From Stenopsyche tienmushanensis (lineage: Eukaryota > Arthropoda > Insecta > Trichoptera > Stenopsychidae), in NCBI GenBank assembly GCA_008973525.1, contig WACJ01000247.1:62001-126000 (forward strand): DNA of 64,000 nucleotides. Reading direction: 5' to 3'. A program made the position numbers and the translations under genes. Under the pieces are notes generated by a model. It made no database searches. It worked only from the letters and a program-made list of their open reading frames with translations, and was not told where the DNA came from. Positions 35,101 through 56,469 of this stretch are shown here, piece after piece (positions within the stretch are counted from its first letter, which is position 1; each line of letters opens with the position of its first letter).

Positions 35101-36594
35101 GACGACATTCTCTTTGTGGCTGGTCCGAGATAACCCGAAACAGACCATACAGCAGCGCAGGAAATAGATTCGCATATGAAGATTGTTCAATCCACTAGTT
35201 ACTGTTGAATATTCATCCATGGACGCAGATCATTTTCTGTGGACATGGCTCATTCGTCGTGTCAGCGGTCAGAGAAGCGGACCGGTTGGACACAGACCTT
35301 GTGGACACTCAGTATTTACTGTCTCCGTCCACTATATAGATATTAAATTCAGGTTTTACACTGTTCCGAATATCGAAACCAATAAACAGCTCCGGTCAGT
35401 GGAGGATCCTCATGTTCCTTTGTCTGAGATGTGACCCATGTTTCATCCATGATTATGGCTCGTTTAAACCCTGCAACTCAATATTTTACTGTTATAAACG
35501 AAGAAGCAGAATCCCAGAGTAGAATCTAGCTTGGCTTTGATATTGATTGGACTGAAACCTTTCAAATAAAAGTATTGTATCACATAACGACTACATTATT
35601 ACATAGGCAACAAATATAATATAAATAATTAATTGAAAGTTTAATAATTAGAACAAGGAGTATATAATAATATAATTTATTAAACGAAAGGATATTGATT
35701 TGATGCTTATTGACTGGAAATTTGGGAGTCCCAGCGAGTACATAACGATAGGAAGCAAATTTAAATCTGATGTTCTAATCTAGGTACATAACAAATATAT
35801 AGGGAGAGATAGTTGAACAAAAAATAAAGTTCACAGTATTATCAGATGAATACAATCAAACAAATCCTGCATAAAAATGGTGATGACCACTTATTATATC
35901 CCGTTTCCAGTTCGCAAAAAGTAGGGAACAATGTCAACTGGACTCGGCTTTAGGAAAATTATAACAAAGCTATATTTTTTGAAAATATTTTCTGTATTTT
36001 ATGCATATATGTCATATGGTATGAAAATACATTTAAAGTCTACACATGTATGGGCCATTAATAAAGTATAAAGATCGGGTAAACATTTCCAATGAGTAAC
36101 TAAAATGTATAATGCTAATCCCTCTTCATAAAAAAAATCCAACTTCAAATCACAATTTACTAAACATCAACAATGAAAACAGCATAGACATGTATTACTT
36201 GTTATAACAGGCATTTAATAACATAAAAACACATCGACCGCTGCCGAACTGTACGTCTTATTAATCAAATTATCGCAAACCATGACGCATCGATCTTGAA
36301 TACGAGACCGAGTCTCGTAATTGCCTAAGAATCCTTAACAAACATACGTAGTTAATGTTAATACAAAAAAAACTTAATAATAATAAAATTAGTTTTAACA
36401 TAACGTCTTCTCGTTGCAGGGACTAGATCTGAGAGTTCAACATTTCCACTCAGTTCAGCCGTCACGGACAAGGAGGGCATTATCATATTGATACTACGCC
36501 AGAAATAGCCCGCTACACTGGATATTTTAGCATAGCGGAATCCATCGTCAGAGTGGACGCCCCGACGGAGACTCACGCCATCGGAAGAGATTAA
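32190..36594 (+). CDS. C11orf54/PTD012-like zinc-dependent ester hydrolase
   Basis: DUF1907 family: a zinc-binding, mainly nuclear protein with esterase activity on small aryl esters in vitro; physiological role poorly known. Exons read as 32190-32268, 32426-32524, 33748-33923, 33988-34167, 34241-34337, 34417-34583 and 36420-36594, ~323 residues against 315 in human. Diagnostic blocks are GGVPYLVPLAKKEKLYDL, IGAGAGPWPHLGVNCE, CALLANIFVSQGKPGKV and DMKAPLINVGT. The last exon begins GLDLRVQHFH and then needs a one-base shift to continue as HGQGGHYHIDTTPE and end at the TAA at 36592. With that shift the family's HxHx9H zinc motif is complete; as written the frame stops early. Intron 2 holds a pogo-like end and LINE pieces, and intron 6 (34584-36419) more LINE and mariner pieces. 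The ATG sits just after a TTTTGCAG, so a 5' noncoding exon is possible. Confidence 0.9.
32607..33690. mobile_element. Transposon cluster in intron 2 of the C11orf54 homologue
   Basis: Bases 32607-32660 are a pogo-like end (AGTCAACCCTTCTATAGCG) with the internal TTAGGCACCCATACAAAATTT shared with 58855-58880 inverted. Bases 32895-33130 are a plus-strand LINE C-terminal block (GATATGGCATTCGATCGCGA). Bases 33530-33690 on the minus strand encode LARIQRQRALRVTAAYRTIS then GLVIAGI, the R1-type reverse-transcriptase thumb also seen at 61886-62110. The order and orientation imply several independent insertions. Confidence 0.7.
34660..35590. mobile_element. LINE 5'-region fragment, LINE 3' fragment and inverted mariner E (intron 6 of C11orf54 homologue)
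   Basis: Bases 34660-35165 are GC-richer than their surroundings and contain GGGTACGCAGGTCACCCTGT and a TACCCATAAAGGGGTGTGTGG-like stretch, the style of R1-clade LINE 5' regions, with no intact frame. Bases 35205-35310 are a plus-strand LINE C-terminal block (ADHFLWTW, GPVGHRPCG). Bases 35435-35590 are a minus-strand mariner E end with a MDETWV-type motif. AT-rich sequence without features fills 35600-36410. Confidence 0.55.
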
Positions 36595-36989
36595 TTCCAA
36601 CTTAATAGCGGACAGATTGTGACAGTGATGCATATAATAATAAACGATAAAATCAATATTTTTGGTCGAAATAAGCTTTAACGAGGTCATTTTATTTCCC
36701 CCGAGATAATTTCATTTTTCAACTCGATTAGAGTTTAATATTTATAACTTTATCTACTCTTAAACGTTCACATTACTACACCTAAAAGAGAGCTCAATAT
36801 GACAGAATTAATATCGGAGCTGCTCACATTTAATTATTTGCATACCAATCAGTATTATTGCGATGGAAGTATAATGTATTCATATAAATAACAGCATTTC
36901 CTATAATAGCACTGCGGATATTATAGTAAAATTCAGTTCTTTTTTAATGCATTTACATAATTAAAACCGCGCGCATTGTATATGTTTTA

Positions 36990-37107
36990 ACCCTAGATCA
37001 TTAATTTGCTTTAATTGAGCGGGACGGTACGGGAACATGCATGCACGTCGAATGCGCTCCAAATATATGTAGTCCGTGAGACTAATCATTAGTGATCTAG
37101 GCTTAAA
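36990..37107. mobile_element. Complete TTAA-flanked MITE (CCCTAGATC family)
   Basis: TTAA then CCCTAGATCATTAATTTGC at the left, and GACTAATCATTAGTGATCTAGGC then TTAA at the right: inverted termini with a TTAA duplication on both sides, 118 bases. This copy best defines the family boundary. Confidence 0.8.
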
Positions 37108-37394
37108 GATTGAAATTAAAAACAGAAATAAGCACATAACAAACAATAACATTCAAATGTGACAAATATTTTTATGTTTATGGTATAAATAAATCAAAAT
37201 TAAGATGTGGTTCACAATATTATCTCAATGATCCGCGGCTCGCGTACCACGTGAGCCGGTAAGAGTATTAATAAGCCTAGTAAAAAAAGTGACATTACAT
37301 AACACGCATAAAGTTTTATATTATACACAATTTCAGTTAATTTACATCGTTCGTGAATGAAAACATCAAAATTAATTTGAACGTATAATATACA

Positions 37395-37655
37395 GGGATG
37401 CGTTCAAAAAGTGACGCGAAGATTTGAACACAAACGCGCATGGAAACTTCATCATGATAATGCGTCAAGCGTACGGGGAAACATTGCCACACGATTAGAA
37501 CCAACCAAGCTCATGTTACACCGCCTCTAAAGGATATCCCGGAGGCCTTCCAGGCCTGGCAATAACGCCTCCAAAAGTCAATCAACGCAACAAATACGTT
37601 CAATACATGATTTTTTATGAATTTAGACGCATTACTTTTTGAACGCACTCTGTAT
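37395..37655 (+). mobile_element. Mariner family B deletion derivative
   Basis: Ends CAGGGATGCGTTCAAAAAGT and the inverse ACTTTTTGAACGCACTCTGT. The plus strand reads WKLHHDNASS, the third-catalytic-residue HDNAxxH motif of mariner transposases, and then RLQKSINATNTF-like C-terminal residues followed by the terminus. Only the last third of the transposase remains. Confidence 0.8.
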
Positions 37656-37839
37656 GACATATTTTTTAAAAGTACTTTCATATTTTAACGCTGTTTCGAA
37701 ATACTGGACAAAAATAAATTCCTATATTTTATATTAAAAGCAGCACAACCGTCAATAAATAAAAACAAAACCTAATACGTTACGTGCATAGTAATGGCGC
37801 GTGGTCCATAGACGCGAGGCATTCCCCCAAACATTCACA

Positions 37840-38180
37840 TGGTTTTAAGCCTCGCGGACCAAAAAGTGGACAAATCGATTGATCCTGAACGAAATCAAGA
37901 TCGTTTGTCCACAATTTGCTTACGATGCATTCTTCAATCCTTTGGACACGTGGCGAAAAGACGTAAGGATAGCTCGGAGAAATTGGCTGTGATCGGTGCC
38001 AATGAAAGGAAAAGAGATAGCAACGAGGGACTGATTAAAATGAAAATCACCGCACGCCACCGATACGCAGAACGATGCACTCGTAGTAATCATGATTCGG
38101 AAAATTATACAGGACACACGCCTACCCGAAATCAGGGAAACACTGATCGGCACAATTTGGCCGCGGGTAGTGTTCAAAGT
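37840..38180 (+). mobile_element. LINE C-terminal remnant
   Basis: The plus strand reads LSTICLRCILQSFGHVAKR followed by a basic stretch, like the (R)xLxxxGHVxRx tail after the RT domain of RTE/CR1-type LINEs. A related tail (QCILQFFGTW) is at 59180-59230. Confidence 0.6.
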
Positions 38181-38489
38181 GAGGCGTTTTTAATAAAAGT
38201 AAAAATTATACCAAGAACAGCACATGTTTATTTGTTCAACTGTGACAATTTAACAAGACAATTTTACAAAAAGACATAGAACTACTCATGCTCTTAAACA
38301 ATAAATCTTAAACGTATGATTTTACTGTTAAACGAAAAAAATATAAATAAAAATAATGACAATGAAAATGTAACATTTAAGGAATTTTCTGGAATTGTGC
38401 AGATCTTATTTTCTGAAATTAAAAAAAGAGGACATCAAAATAAAATGGATTTTCAATTGAATCCAAATCGAAACATATACGACGGCAAC

Positions 38490-48048
<9,559 letters not shown>

Positions 48049-49218
48049 CGCTTGAGGCGCCTCCGCCGCCGACGCGCCAAACGCCCGGCGAACTGCGAAC
48101 GATTTGCGTTTCCCCACTTGTCGCTTAAATCCCCTTCCCCAAAACGCGGGAAAACCCAACCGTCAATTATGAACAAATAATTTTGCCCCAATAACTAAAA
48201 TATTCCTAGGGACTTGTAAATTTAAGATACTTTATTAAAAATATTAAAATGTATTTTATATTTGAAAACATTAATTTAAAATAAATTCTCAATATTTTGA
48301 CCGAAATATAAACCTGTCAAACTAACGAATCCCCTAATTTCCTTAAGAAAACATTTTAACTAGATATTTAATAATAAATTAGCTTTGAATTTAATACTAT
48401 TATGTAAATAAAGATGTAAATAAAAATAAATTTCTTATATTGCGATATTTAAAAAATTGCCATCCGCCAAATATAAGTGTCAAAAATATTGGATAACTTT
48501 GCTCCAATGTTCTTGGACGTTTTTTAAAATATATTTCTTTATGAATGGAATCCCATTTATATTAAAATCGACTGATATAATTATTCGGCAGTTTTATATA
48601 TCAATCATATTATAAAATGAAAGCTTTGTATTTTTGTAATGTTCCCACAGACTTCTTATATGATTCATGTTATTCCTTTTATAAAACTATTAGGAAATAA
48701 AAAAATCCTTATTTCTATTTACATCCGTATTCTTAATTTTTATTATTTTCCATTCAAAATAATTAAATTTTTCAAATTTAGTGGATGCGTCAATGCCAGC
48801 AAATTTAGTGCTTATGATGCATCCCTTGATGACAAAACGCCAAATGACAGATTTAAAAACGCAATGAAAACTATTTTTTGCAGCCCTCCAACTCTGAATT
48901 ATATCTTATAACTGAAACCTTTTGTGTATTAATTATTGGATAATTAAGTAAAATTCTAAAATGTTTAGAACAAAAATAAATTTATTGAAAAATGTCACAG
49001 ACATTTTCTATCGGTATTAAATATAATCATATAAATAAATATATTATCTACGCGCAGATAAACAGACTCTCAAAACGTTTTCTTCCTATCACTTTTAAAT
49101 TCACCGAAAGTCATTTTTCTCTCAATTTTCATCTGCGTGTTTACCACAGCGTCCGAAAGATTGACGGCGGGATTCTCGCTAAAATCTGCATTCAAACACA
49201 AACACACGAACTTTCTCA
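48049..49218. promoter_or_regulatory. Spt16 upstream region / COX10 3' flank
   Basis: The first ~110 bases 5' of the Spt16 ATG are markedly GC-rich (CGCCTCCGCCGCCGACGCGC near 48056), unlike the surrounding AT-rich DNA, and fit a housekeeping promoter/5' UTR. From 48190 to 49000 the sequence is AT-rich with no transposon or exon that I recognise. Bases near 49000-49218 are probably the COX10 3' UTR. Confidence 0.4.
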
Positions 49219-51510
49219 TCATGTACGATCTCCGAATTCATCATGCGCATTTACTACGGGTCCGCGTGGTAATACTGTTATAAATTTTTTCTCAGTCTGC
49301 TTGTGTTCCCTTTCGTCTTTTTTTATTTCTTCAACGATTGAATGTGACGTGTCTTCGGTTGATTTCCAATATTTTTTATTGACCAAAAATAACAGCATCA
49401 AAGCCGGCAAATGTATGAGTGAAAACCTGAATAGTTTCCTCGAACTCTTGCTGTCAGATTCTTGATAAAATTTCCAAGCTGTAAAATTAACGATGATGAT
49501 AAGACGTTATATAAAAATCATTTAAATTACATCACATTAATGATATGAATACAATACCTAGGTACATGAAGTAAGTATTAAGAGGTAAGGATTCTACTGC
49601 AAACCATAAATTAGTAACGTCCATATAGGGTGCTAAACAACAAACGGCAGTAATAACACCAGTGTGTCGAAGGGCTACTCGTCTGCAAAGAGCTAAAAAT
49701 AATAACACATGAGATTTGATATTTATCCATAATGTAAATGATCGATAAAATATTTTACCGGGATTGGTAACCGCCATCATTCTATATCCTGCTCTGGAAT
49801 AATCAGGACGTAGGTTCCAAGACAGGGCATTGAAATGCGGAAATTGCCACGAATACAACAGTACGCCCAGCAAGCCTGCGCCGATCCCCAATGAACCTTC
49901 GCAAGCTGCCCATCCCATCAGAGGAGGAATGGCACCAACTGGATTAAAATTAATATTGAATTTATTACGCGTTGAAAAAATGTAACAAGATCTTAGACAA
50001 TTATAATAGATACATACCGCATGACCCGACCCACGTATTTACAATGGATATTCGCTTCATGGGGGTGTAAATGCATGTGTAGAGAAGTAAATTACCGGCC
50101 CCCAATGCTGCGGTGAGGCCGTTGACGCCTAAATATAAAATGCCTAAACCTGTCGTCGCAGTTGCGGCTGCAAACATTACAGCGTGACTAGGTCTGGAAA
50201 GATATTACATTTATGTGAAAACAATTTGGTTTAATAGCGTACGTTCAATCACTAATCATTAGTCTCACAGACTACACACTCGGAATGTATGTATCTTTCT
50301 AAATAAGCAAATTAATGACCCATGCGTATCCACTGCAGTAAGATTCTGCAATTTATTAGTCTCTCAGACTAATGCTTGTCAAAATATAGATACGACCTTA
50401 TCAATGCAATCTTTATAATCCTACTGTACTTTGGTGTATAAAATGAAATGATAAAATTATTTACAACGTAAGAATTGCAATTAAACTGAAAAACCACTGT
50501 AATCCTTTTGCGTTTTCAAATATATATGATATTTAATCGATAGGAGTTTGAACGTGTTAATATATTATTTTACAGATGTGATAATACACCGCAGCGCGAT
50601 TTAACCTCCTGGGCTAGATTGAGGGAGGTGTTAGCTTTAAAACATGGTCTTTAAAAGTCGCCTGAACCTCTTTTTGAGGCAATGTAACACAGCACAATGA
50701 ATCGTTCAATCGATTGCGATCAAACTTAGCATTAAACTTAGGAAATTCGCCACCAGATTTATATTGGGATTAATTGTATAAATATGTTCAATACATAATT
50801 TTTTAATTATGTGTATGTTTCAGGATGTTCGAAGACAAGATGAACAATTTTTTATCGTTCAATTCACTCACAATAACAGTCCCTTGACTAAGACTCTATT
50901 TTTCGTCCTCGACATTTGAGAGTCAAAAGGCACCTCGAAGAACTGATTGATGGAATTCGCAGCGCAGGATACGAGACCAGTCCCGACTGAACACAGAGCG
51001 AAAGTCAAGGGATCAAAAGCAGCCGGAGCGAGAGCATATCCGGCCATCGACGTCAAGACAACTAGAGCTGAAATGTGAAACATAAACGTGAGTCAAAATT
51101 TATAAAGTCGCTCTCACAAATGCTGCAACGTAGGACTCACATGTCAAGCGGATCTTCGATAGCATCAAACAATAGCCGGGGAGTCGTTCACGTTCGAGAA
51201 GAGGAGTGGGCTGCCATGACTCTTCTTCTTTTTTTGTTGATGTTGCATATTGCGATCGAGACGACGATGCAATTTTATAGGGTTCAAAATTTCTATTTAA
51301 TTGAGTAGAAATTGCATTTTGATGAAATTTCAACTTGCGATACTGAAAAGTATTATAGTAATGGTTAATCAAAGATAAATGGGACATCGTTTGTAATTTA
51401 TTTGTGGGTTTTAAAGTACTCACATTTCTCGCGCTCGCTTTGAACGGTCCATAGAGCGATATCGCTCCGGTTGGCTTGTAAGCTCTACATATTATCAAGA
51501 CGAGAGACAT
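49219..51510 (-). CDS. COX10: COX10, protohaem IX (haem A pathway) farnesyltransferase
   Basis: Mitochondrial inner-membrane UbiA-family prenyltransferase that converts haem B to haem O, the first step of haem A synthesis for cytochrome oxidase. Exons from the 5' end: 51510-51141, 51067-50872, 50193-50018, 49938-49759, 49692-49558 and 49478-49219, in phase throughout, 438 residues (human 443). The first ~110 residues are basic and Ser-rich, fitting a mitochondrial targeting region. Motifs: LSKIRLT with [14 protein letters not shown] (TM1), [20 protein letters not shown] (first Asp-rich prenyl-diphosphate site), [32 protein letters not shown] and [20 protein letters not shown] (second site). 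The stop is TGA at 49219. A TTAA-family MITE remnant sits in intron 2 (50250-50400). Confidence 0.96.
50245..50385. mobile_element. CCCTAGATC-family MITE remnant (COX10 intron 2)
   Basis: CACTAATCATTAGTCTCACA, AAGCAAATTAATGACCCA and GCGTATCCACTGCA match the body of the 2952-3113 copy. Both termini are worn, so the boundaries are approximate. Confidence 0.6.
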
Positions 51511-52442
51511 CTTCCTTGATATATGATGGATTTTTTACAACAAAATTGATTTAAAATATCGACTTTGGGCGTGCGAATCTTATCCGAGCTCCGAAGGATT
51601 ACGGGAGGTTATATAAAACCGTGAAAGGTGGGACGCGGATCCGCCGCCTGAAAGCGATATGGGCGAAGAGGTCGAACGGTGGCTCGAAGAAGAGTCGTCC
51701 GTCCGATCCTGGAATGTCTTTGAGATTTCTCCGAAAGACATCTGTCAAAGTTCAAAACGCAGACCGCGCCGGCCCGCGCGCGACACATGTCGACCCGCTC
51801 CGTTGCATAACATGCCGTTGCTGCCAACTTAAGCGAAAAAATTGTCGTCGTCGAATGTCACAATAAATATATTTGACTTACAAAAATATATTATTCCTTA
51901 AATATAAACAAATCACTTTCGCATACTATTTAAAAAATATAAAAAACGGCAACAAAAAAATAATTGTAATTTGATTTATTTAAAAATATATACGTGGAAA
52001 AATTAATTTATATTAAATCTAAAAAATATATATTTTCCTTTACAAATAGATTCTAAAAAATCATTAGCACGGTTGTTACAAAAATTTTGTCTTTTTTATT
52101 TTAAATATATAAATGAAGATAAAAAAGATTGACAGCGGACATGGCCAAAAGTAGTGTAGATTCGTCGACCTCGGTAGGTATAGATCGCGAGAAGTGTCAG
52201 TTTTAAATGGTGTTCAGTTCGACTTTGGCCTCGCATCTAATCTAAAGGGTAAAAGTCCCTTCGAACCCGCGAACTCTCCCGATTCTCTTCAGTCGAATCG
52301 ATCTCTCAGTCGACTTCGAACCCCCGTCGTTTGACGTATATCCATTTTACAGCTGCCGAGTGCGGGAATTTGATCTTATGTTTAAAACTATCGATTAGAT
52401 TCAATCTCGGGACCATTCAGGAGGGCTCGAAGGAGCGTCAAA
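51511..52442. promoter_or_regulatory. Divergent promoter region of COX10 and hyccin
   Basis: About 930 bases separate the two start codons. GC-richer, CpG-containing islands at 51570-51830 (COX10 side) and 52140-52442 (hyccin 5' UTR side) flank a very AT-rich centre (51850-52120). Head-to-head spacing below 1 kb fits shared or adjacent promoters. No TATA box or named element can be assigned with confidence. Confidence 0.45.
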
Positions 52443-54828
52443 ATGAGCGACCGGATCGTCGAGGACTGGCTCGCTGAATGGAAGGCCCTCGAGCCCGCCG
52501 AGCTTCACACGTTCGCGGCTCAACACGAACAGTGCCATGACGTCGAGCAAGCCCTGCACGCAGTCCTCGAAGACAAGACGAGACACGCTCAGGTCTCATT
52601 TTTCAGCAACATTTATGGCATGGTATCATTTTATACCATAAATATTTCAAAATCCCAATATAAATCTGGTGTAAATATTGTTTCACAGTCGATCGAACCA
52701 ATATGCACTCAGCTCTTCGGATTCTACAGATCCAAAGAGGAGAGCCTCCGAAGATTTGTGCTTAGGTTCCTGCCGACGCTGATACACGTCCACTTGAATG
52801 CGGCGACGAACGGAGACAAGATGAATCGCGAGAGCGTCGAGACTCTGCTAATAGGTATGTGATTCACTCCCGTCACCGCCGAGACCGGAAAAGCGCGCCT
52901 CTATAATGATATTCTCCATTTTAGGTCTTTACAACTTGGAGGTGATGGATGAAAACGGAAAGCCGAAGGTCGTCTCTTTCCGGCTGCCGTCCTTGGCTCA
53001 AGCGTCGATTTATCACGAAGTAATTTAAGACGTATTAATAATAAGATATTATTGAAATCTGCTTACGTTTATTTCGACCTAATTATTTATTTTATCAATT
53101 TATATTTTTCAGCCTTTAAATTTGGCGCCCGCATTTTTGACTGAAAGTTCACTGCGAAGATGGGAAGAATGCAACACCAAGCTGGTGAACTGGGGTCCGC
53201 TCCCCCAAATAGAAGCTCTTAATGCTCAAAATAGAATTAAAATCATGACCGCTCTGCTGTTTGTATTCAATAGACAACTCAGTCTCTTGTCCAAGTCGGC
53301 GCTGCGGCAACTCTGCATCGTCACTTCTAGGTATCTCCAGTTTAATATGGTACACTTTTGTAAACTTCCATTACTGGAACGTATGTGTCAGGGTTGTGTG
53401 GTAGGTACATTGGTTTTCTCATGTGCTGCGCTGCTCATGTCGGTTTTCTGATTAAAAATAGCAACATTCGGGTTATATTTTAATGTTCCTCGTACATTTA
53501 TTGTGTAATTTTAACCCTCAATTATGATTATTACAGATTGGTTACGCAGGGATTTAATAACTTGTCAAATAAGCAAGGTGGATGTGGCACTCCACAACCT
53601 GATCACAGGTCCGTTCATGGATTACCACCTAGAATTCCTGTGACATCTCAACTACTTCTGGAATTAGTGCACGGAGTGTACTTTGCCATGTTCAATGAAT
53701 TTTATACATTGGCACTGCAAGCCTTAAACGATATAGCTGCGCGAGCTTCTTACGAAGGATATCCGGATGTGTTGTTGGTGACTGGCGCTATTACTAATTC
53801 TCTACAAGCAAATCCATCAGGTATGCTGTTTTACATTGTACATCAAACTATGTAGAAAACGAATGAAATGTTGTAATGAGGCTAGTCATCCATATATATA
53901 TATATTTATAAATACCTAATGGGTATGGATTTTAAGATTGGTATGTATCCCAAAAGTCACGAAATATATATTTTTTAAAGAACTTCAATGACGCAGTTCA
54001 ACTTTTTAACTCTACTCTGCGGGAATCCGCCATAAATTCAACTCCAGAATAGACGTAAAAGAAAACGTGCTTAGGTCTACAAATTTAATTATTTCTATCT
54101 GTATTATAGGTCAACCTTGCGATGGACCCATGGGTATAAGTGTAGCATTGTCACCTGCCACGACTACCGTTACGATGTCAAAGTCTATGATTACAAATGC
54201 TTCATTTAGAACTAAAAAGCTTCCTGGTAAGTTGATATCAAACAGAGTGCTAAATGCATTCAGAGTCTGTGAAACTAATGATTAGTGATTTTATATTTTA
54301 TTTTTAGATGATATACCTATTCAAGCTGGTACTACAAACTTGACGGAAGCCAATGATACTCTGAATTCCATAACTGAAGAAACGGAAGCTGAAATCAGCA
54401 CGAATCGAAATTCTTCAATTAGAAACTCTAAATCAAAACTACCATCCTTTACTGTATTGGGCAAAAAGACGAAAGATAAAGAAAAGGACGCAAAACTTTC
54501 CTCGAATAAAGTCAATTCAGTTCCAGGAGATAGTGTCAAAAAAACTCAACCAGCTCTCAAAGATTTCAAAACTCATAGCAAAAGTTCATTAATAATCACA
54601 ACAAATGGAGAAAACGGCGATTATCCCAGTCCGATGTTACAGAAAAAGAGTATAAACGAAATAGATTCAAATACCAATATTATAAGCGAAGAAAAAGTGT
54701 CCATGGTATCCGACTCTTTACAGACCAGCGGCGATAGTTCAGATAGTCATTCGCAATTGACGGCCGATTCTTTAGATCTCGATAACACGACTACTCGGCT
54801 ATCTTCGATGCAAGTCAGCTCAGTTTAA
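52443..54828 (+). CDS. Hyccin (FAM126), PI4KIIIalpha complex subunit
   Basis: Hyccin stabilises the TTC7-EFR3-PI4KA complex that makes PtdIns4P at the plasma membrane (known for the family). Exons read as 52443-52592, 52689-52854, 52925-53019, 53113-53330, 53537-53820, 54110-54226 and 54308-54828, in phase, 516 residues (human FAM126A 521). The conserved helical N-terminal ~300 residues include IVEDWLAEWKAL, EPICTQLFGFYRSKEESLRR, RFVLRFLPTLIHVHL, FRLPSLAQASIYHEP and ELVHGVYFAMFNEFYTLALQ. The last exon is a low-complexity Ser/Thr/Lys-rich disordered tail, typical of the family. Intron 5 contains a mariner A end (53938-53985) and intron 6 a MITE end (54242-54292). A candidate poly(A) signal AATAAA is near 55316. 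Confidence 0.95.
53938..53985. mobile_element. Mariner family A terminus (hyccin intron 5)
   Basis: TGTATCCCAAAAGTCACGAA followed by ATATATATTTTTTAAAG matches the family terminus. It is followed by a scrap similar to mariner E (CTCTACTCTGCGGGAATCCG). Both are solo fragments. Confidence 0.55.
54242..54292. mobile_element. CCCTAGATC-family MITE fragment (hyccin intron 6)
   Basis: GAGTCTGTGAAACTAATGAT followed by TAGTGAT is the inverted end of the family seen at 2952-3113. The 81-base intron consists almost entirely of this fragment. Confidence 0.5.
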
Positions 54829-56058
54829 ATAGCACGGTTTATTGTTTACGTTTTTGCATTAACTACAAAAAATTATACGTTTACGTCGACGTCTTCGATA
54901 ATAAATGTGTCTAACTAGTTCCTTGATTTAGTCGTGTCGTAATTTGCACACAATCAGATGCTGTCGTTTCACCTCGGGGAATTAGTTAAACTAACTTTTC
55001 ATTCTAATAGAAACAGATTGACGATATGTATATGTTACAGTCAAAGCTGAGTTTGTCTAAACTAGTTTTAACTAGTAAAAACGCGTTCTAACTAAATACG
55101 AGTTTTAACTGTAACGTATATACTCTTTTCCGATGTTTAAAAATTGTTTATATTCTGAGCCAGTGTGCACATTTATCTACCGTTATCGAAGTGCAAAAAT
55201 ATAATCTAGGATCTAATATCTGTTATTAATTTTCGACGGAATTCCATTATCAATATTTAATGTTAGAAAAAGTATTTATTTTATATTTTTATTTGTTTCA
55301 CTATTGAATGAATTGAATAAATTTTATTTATTGTTTTTTCTTTTTAATATGATTATTTTGCATGTGTACAAAAATAAGGGATTAGGAATATCAACATATT
55401 TACGGTGATTTGGCGCGTTGGTAGATTTTTTTAACGTAAAAGAAACATATTTATTACATGTGACGCCTTTCAATTTCAAACTTAAAACTGCGTCACCCGA
55501 TAAATATGTTTAGGAAAATCTCGTTTCATAAAAAATGCATGAGAAACATGCTTTATATATTGTATCGACTCATTTACGCGTCGAAGTACGGATCATGAAA
55601 ACGATCAAAATTTATATTCAGCAGTCGCTAAATGTTATGACGACACGTGGTAAATATTCAATAAAAGTAGCACCCGTAGTTGTATTATAAATAGGATCAA
55701 AAAGTCCTTTTTGAAAGCAATATTATGTCCTAGTAGAAAGGTGTTATCGTTCGTGAAAACAGTAGACGTTGATGAATAAGTGTATTTAAATATAGTTATT
55801 TATTTCAGTATTTCACATCGTGGAATGCCTTTGTGATTGCTACGCCCATCCTTTGATAAATCGACGCTTTTTTCCCCTCTAAAATTCTTGTTTATTCATG
55901 AGCCGCGGATCTGAAAAGATCTATGAAATTATTTGTATGTTAATTCATATTAACGGCACTCGTCTTTGATTAAAATTTTCATGCAGACGAACGACGCCAT
56001 TTTAATTGTACACCACACTACTTTTGAAAATTGAAGTTTATATGGATTTCATTTTTAG

Positions 56059-56248
56059 AATTCAATCTATTGGGGGTATTGGAAAGTCTTTACCGATCTT
56101 ACAAAACGTAATTCCGTTCATTACTACCTACGATAAAGATGATAATCCATCAGAGTCTGGTGAATGTGGATATTCTGCTCATTTTAATTCGTACAATACG
56201 TACTTCGGACAGTTCTGCTTACCACAGACGACTTACCGATGCACCTAA
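56059..56248 (+). CDS. Orphan coding-looking exon (possible alternative 3' terminal exon of hyccin)
   Basis: A pyrimidine-rich stretch and AG at 56057-56058 precede an open frame beginning IQSIGGIGKSLPILQNVIPF, then ITTYDKDDNPSESGECGYSA, and ending in a TAA at 56246-56248. It reads like a real protein segment rather than noise and would need a donor exon ending in phase 2. Among hyccin exons only exon 4 ends in phase 2. I do not recognise the domain and found no companion exon, so it may belong to an alternative isoform or be chance. Confidence 0.3.
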
Positions 56249-56469
56249 TATTTGTACATAGCGTTCATAAAATGATACATTTGAATTATAATCTTCTTGT
56301 ATTTTTATCATAATCGTGTGCCTTTTATGTCGTGTTATGATAAAATGTTAATATGTAAACTTGGCCATTATTACAATATCGACGAGGTTATATTTGATTT
56401 ATCGTAATGAAGTCTTCTCAACAGGATTGCTTAATTTGTCCATTATGAGAGAATAAATTGTTTGTTATT

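Larger units (their letters stand above)
36595..38489. other. Intergenic region between the convergent C11orf54 homologue and Spt16
   Basis: Contains 3' untranslated sequence of the two convergent genes (not delimited), a complete TTAA-flanked MITE (36990-37107), a mariner B copy (37395-37655) and a LINE C-terminal remnant (37840-38180). The remainder is AT-rich and I see no gene in it. Confidence 0.6.

Noticed and set aside
34940..35167. GC-rich plus-strand frame of 75 codons as a host gene
   Set aside because: It lies within a LINE 5'-region-like fragment in an intron and has no family resemblance.
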